From the NCBI GenBank assembly GCA_017409845.1, contig JAFQRY010000024.1:1-64000 (forward strand): 64,000 nt of DNA, written 5' to 3'. The first letter of the stretch is position 1. Each line of letters begins with the position of its first letter. The notes under the pieces are model-generated. The model worked only from the letters and a program-made list of their open reading frames with translations. It was not told where the DNA came from and did no database searches. The translations under genes and the position numbers were made by a program. The DNA is from Clostridia bacterium. Its GTDB lineage: Bacteria > Bacillota > Clostridia > Oscillospirales > Acutalibacteraceae. Below are positions 62,584 to 64,000 of the stretch, piece after piece.

Positions 62584-63257
62584 TTTTCGGCATCCTTTCT
62601 TGCAAGAAAAATTATTCCGTCCTTGCCGACGGTCATTATCAGTATTTCATCAAGCGGAATTTTGCTTGAAAGAATGAACTTCTTGATTTTATCGGGTTCG
62701 ATTTGCGACTGCTCAACGGCATCTTCAACAATTTTTCCGTCACATACAACCGCAAACGGCATACCGTCATCTGCAGGCATGATTCCGAGGTCTTTGGCGG
62801 TTGAATTGCGGTTTTCGGGCTTCGGCAGCACGCTGATTTTTCCGTTGGTTTCAAAAATTGCATACGAAACAACCGAAACATCAAAAACATCCTTTTGACG
62901 CAGCAACGACATCAGGTCGTTTACCGACATTCTCAGCTTTTTCAGAGCCTTCATATCTATTTTACCATCGCGGATAACAATAACGGGATGCCCCTGAATT
63001 ACGGAGCGGATTTTATTGCTTTTGAGTCCGATGACGGATGAAAAAATTTCATATGCAACGAGTGCAAAAAGAGCAACTATCGAATGCAGAACGGGTACTC
63101 TGTTATCCTGCATGGGGATTGATGCAATTTCCGAAAGCAGAATGGTAACAACAAGCTCCGACGGCTGCAGCTCGCCTATCTGTCTTTTTCCCATAAGCCG
63201 CATGAGAAATATGATTGTGATGTAGAGTATGGTTGCTCTTATCAGCGTAACAGCCAA
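62580..63257 (-). CDS. DUF421 (YetF-like) membrane protein
   Basis: 225 residues: three N-terminal helices (ATILYITIIFLMRLMGKRQIGEL, then others), then two cytoplasmic alpha/beta modules. MGKRQIGELQPSELVVTILLSE is the family signature (split: MGKRQIGEL and PSELVVTILLSE). The later KIDMKALKKLRMSVNDLMSLLRQKDVFDVSVV lies in the conserved cytoplasmic domain (split: GKIDMKALKK and DLMSLLRQKDVFD). YetF proteins are linked with spore or stress physiology in Bacillus; the biochemical role is unknown. The start is TTG 63257, 7 nt after AAGGGTG. It is co-transcribed with the DUF4363 gene. Confidence 0.88.
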   Translation of the reverse strand: MAVTLIRATILYITIIFLMRLMGKRQIGELQPSELVVTILLSEIASIPMQDNRVPVLHSIVALFALVAYEIFSSVIGLKSNKIRSVIQGHPVIVIRDGKIDMKALKKLRMSVNDLMSLLRQKDVFDVSVVSYAIFETNGKISVLPKPENRNSTAKDLGIMPADDGMPFAVVCDGKIVEDAVEQSQIEPDKIKKFILSSKIPLDEILIMTVGKDGIIFLARKDAEN

Positions 63258-63302
63258 AAAATCACCCTTTCGGATTTATTATGCTTCATTGCAAGGTAAT
63301 TA

Positions 63303-63331
63303 TTGACTAAAAAAATTATTTGTTGTATTAT
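63303..63331 (+). promoter_or_regulatory. promoter of the ROK kinase gene
   Basis: TTGACT (63303-63308), 17-bp spacer, TATTAT (63326-63331), 30 nt before the ATG. Confidence 0.65.
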
Positions 63332-63360
63332 AAGGGAAACATTGACACGGGCGGTGAATT

Positions 63361-64000
63361 ATGAAATATTATCTCGGCATGGATGTAGGCGGTACAAAAT
63401 GTGCCGTTGTTCTCAGTGAAACCGATGCGGTTTGCATCATGGATAAAATCCGCTTTGATACAAATGCGGAAAGAGGATATTCTGAAATCATTGCGGAGCT
63501 TATTTCGTCTGCCCGTGAAATAATGCACAGAAACGGAATTGCTTCAGAGGATATTGTTGCATGCGGAATAAGCTGCGGAGGTCCTCTTGACAGCAACAAA
63601 GGAATAATCATGTCGCCTCCCAATCTGCCTGACTGGGATAATGTTCCGCTTGCGGATATGATAACCGATGCTCTCGGTATTCCCTGCAAGGTCAGAAATG
63701 ATGCGGATGCATGTGCCATTGCCGAATGGAAATTCGGTGCGGGCAGGGGTGCCGAAAACATGGTTTTTCTCACCTTCGGCACCGGCATGGGTGCAGGGCT
63801 TATTCTCAACGGCAGACCCTATCCGGGCTCGTGCGGAACGGCAGGTGAGGTCGGTCATATCAGGCTTGATGCCGACGGTCCCGTTGCCTACGGAAAAGCA
63901 GGCTCGTTTGAAGGCTTCTGCAGCGGCTCGGGCATTGCCGCCATGGCAAAGCAGATGCTTTCAATTTATAACGGAAACACGATTATTCCGAGAGATAATG
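63361..64000 (+). CDS. ROK family sugar kinase / regulator, 3' end missing
   Basis: 213 residues are visible before the window ends. YYLGMDVGGTKCAVVL is the ATP-binding phosphate loop, CGISCGGPLDSNKGIIMSPPNLPDW the sugar-binding region (split: ISCGGPLDSN and SPPNLPDW), NDADACAIAEW contains the catalytic Asp, and FLTFGTGMGAGLI completes the ROK core. There is no N-terminal HTH, so it is a kinase rather than a NagC-type repressor. The expected zinc motif CxCGxxGCxE after GEVGHI is replaced by GPVAYGKAGSFEGFCSG. Probable substrate a hexose or N-acetyl-hexosamine; not certain. Confidence 0.88.
   Translation, partial: MKYYLGMDVGGTKCAVVLSETDAVCIMDKIRFDTNAERGYSEIIAELISSAREIMHRNGIASEDIVACGISCGGPLDSNKGIIMSPPNLPDWDNVPLADMITDALGIPCKVRNDADACAIAEWKFGAGRGAENMVFLTFGTGMGAGLILNGRPYPGSCGTAGEVGHIRLDADGPVAYGKAGSFEGFCSGSGIAAMAKQMLSIYNGNTIIPRDN

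Overview
The window looks like a chromosomal segment of a strictly anaerobic, probably gut-dwelling Clostridia bacterium, most likely near Oscillospirales/Ruminococcaceae. Supporting features are a type III glutamine synthetase, ferredoxin-dependent 2-oxoacid oxidoreductase subunits, an anaerobic (radical SAM) sulfatase maturase, several ECF vitamin-transport S components, AGGAGG-type ribosome binding sites and TTGACA/TATAAT promoters with 17-bp spacers. I see no rRNA, CRISPR array, transposase, prophage or integrase gene. This assignment is inference from gene content; no species can be named.

Layout. 1-2.6 kb: an ECF transporter operon (ATPase cut by the window edge, S component, T component). 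2.9-7.3 kb: a small DUF6061-like gene, a divergent MraY, a candidate promoter-to-terminator small RNA, and a sulfatase with its maturase. 7.3-11.7 kb: two coupled cell-envelope hydrolases. 12-14.5 kb: a coaX - pantothenate-type S component - metA operon. 14.6-20.7 kb: a PflX-like radical SAM protein, MscL, and a proC - DUF4091 - GH36 alpha-galactosidase operon. 20.7-28.8 kb: phosphoesterase, PRPP synthetase, tRNA-Leu(UAA), MscS, CDF transporter, glnN, GDPD. 28.9-30.5 kb: a GPH-type sugar symporter.

30.5-41.2 kb is one long leftward gene cluster behind a near-consensus promoter. In transcription order it holds a LeuA-like protein that has lost catalytic residues, a TIM-barrel/acyl-CoA-ligase fusion, a branched-chain aminotransferase, a P-loop ATPase, four subunits of a 2-oxoacid:ferredoxin oxidoreductase, an XRE-cupin regulator and a second acyl-CoA ligase. 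Together these could interconvert carboxylic acids, acyl-CoAs, 2-oxoacids and amino acids. In the reductive direction this would be synthesis of branched-chain (or aromatic) amino acids from scavenged fatty acids, the route known biochemically in rumen bacteria.

41.4-46.1 kb is a surface and accessory block: an XRE regulator with paired operators, a secreted CHAP/NlpC-like protein, a 60-residue membrane protein, an O-antigen-ligase-like protein, and a small secreted repeat protein. It is followed by three tandem paralogous genes for 25-27-residue hydrophobic peptides, each with its own ribosome binding site, preceded by two 12-bp direct repeats exactly 21 bp apart. This micropeptide operon is the best candidate here for an undescribed system. 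46.1-64 kb: stomatin/NfeD, beta-galactosidase, an S component with a UPF0340 protein, a secreted lipase-like protein, an MBL-fold hydrolase, a membrane-anchored PP2C phosphatase with a DapA-like lyase, a MATE exporter, two-subunit aconitase X, a lipoprotein, the DUF421/DUF4363 pair and a truncated ROK kinase.
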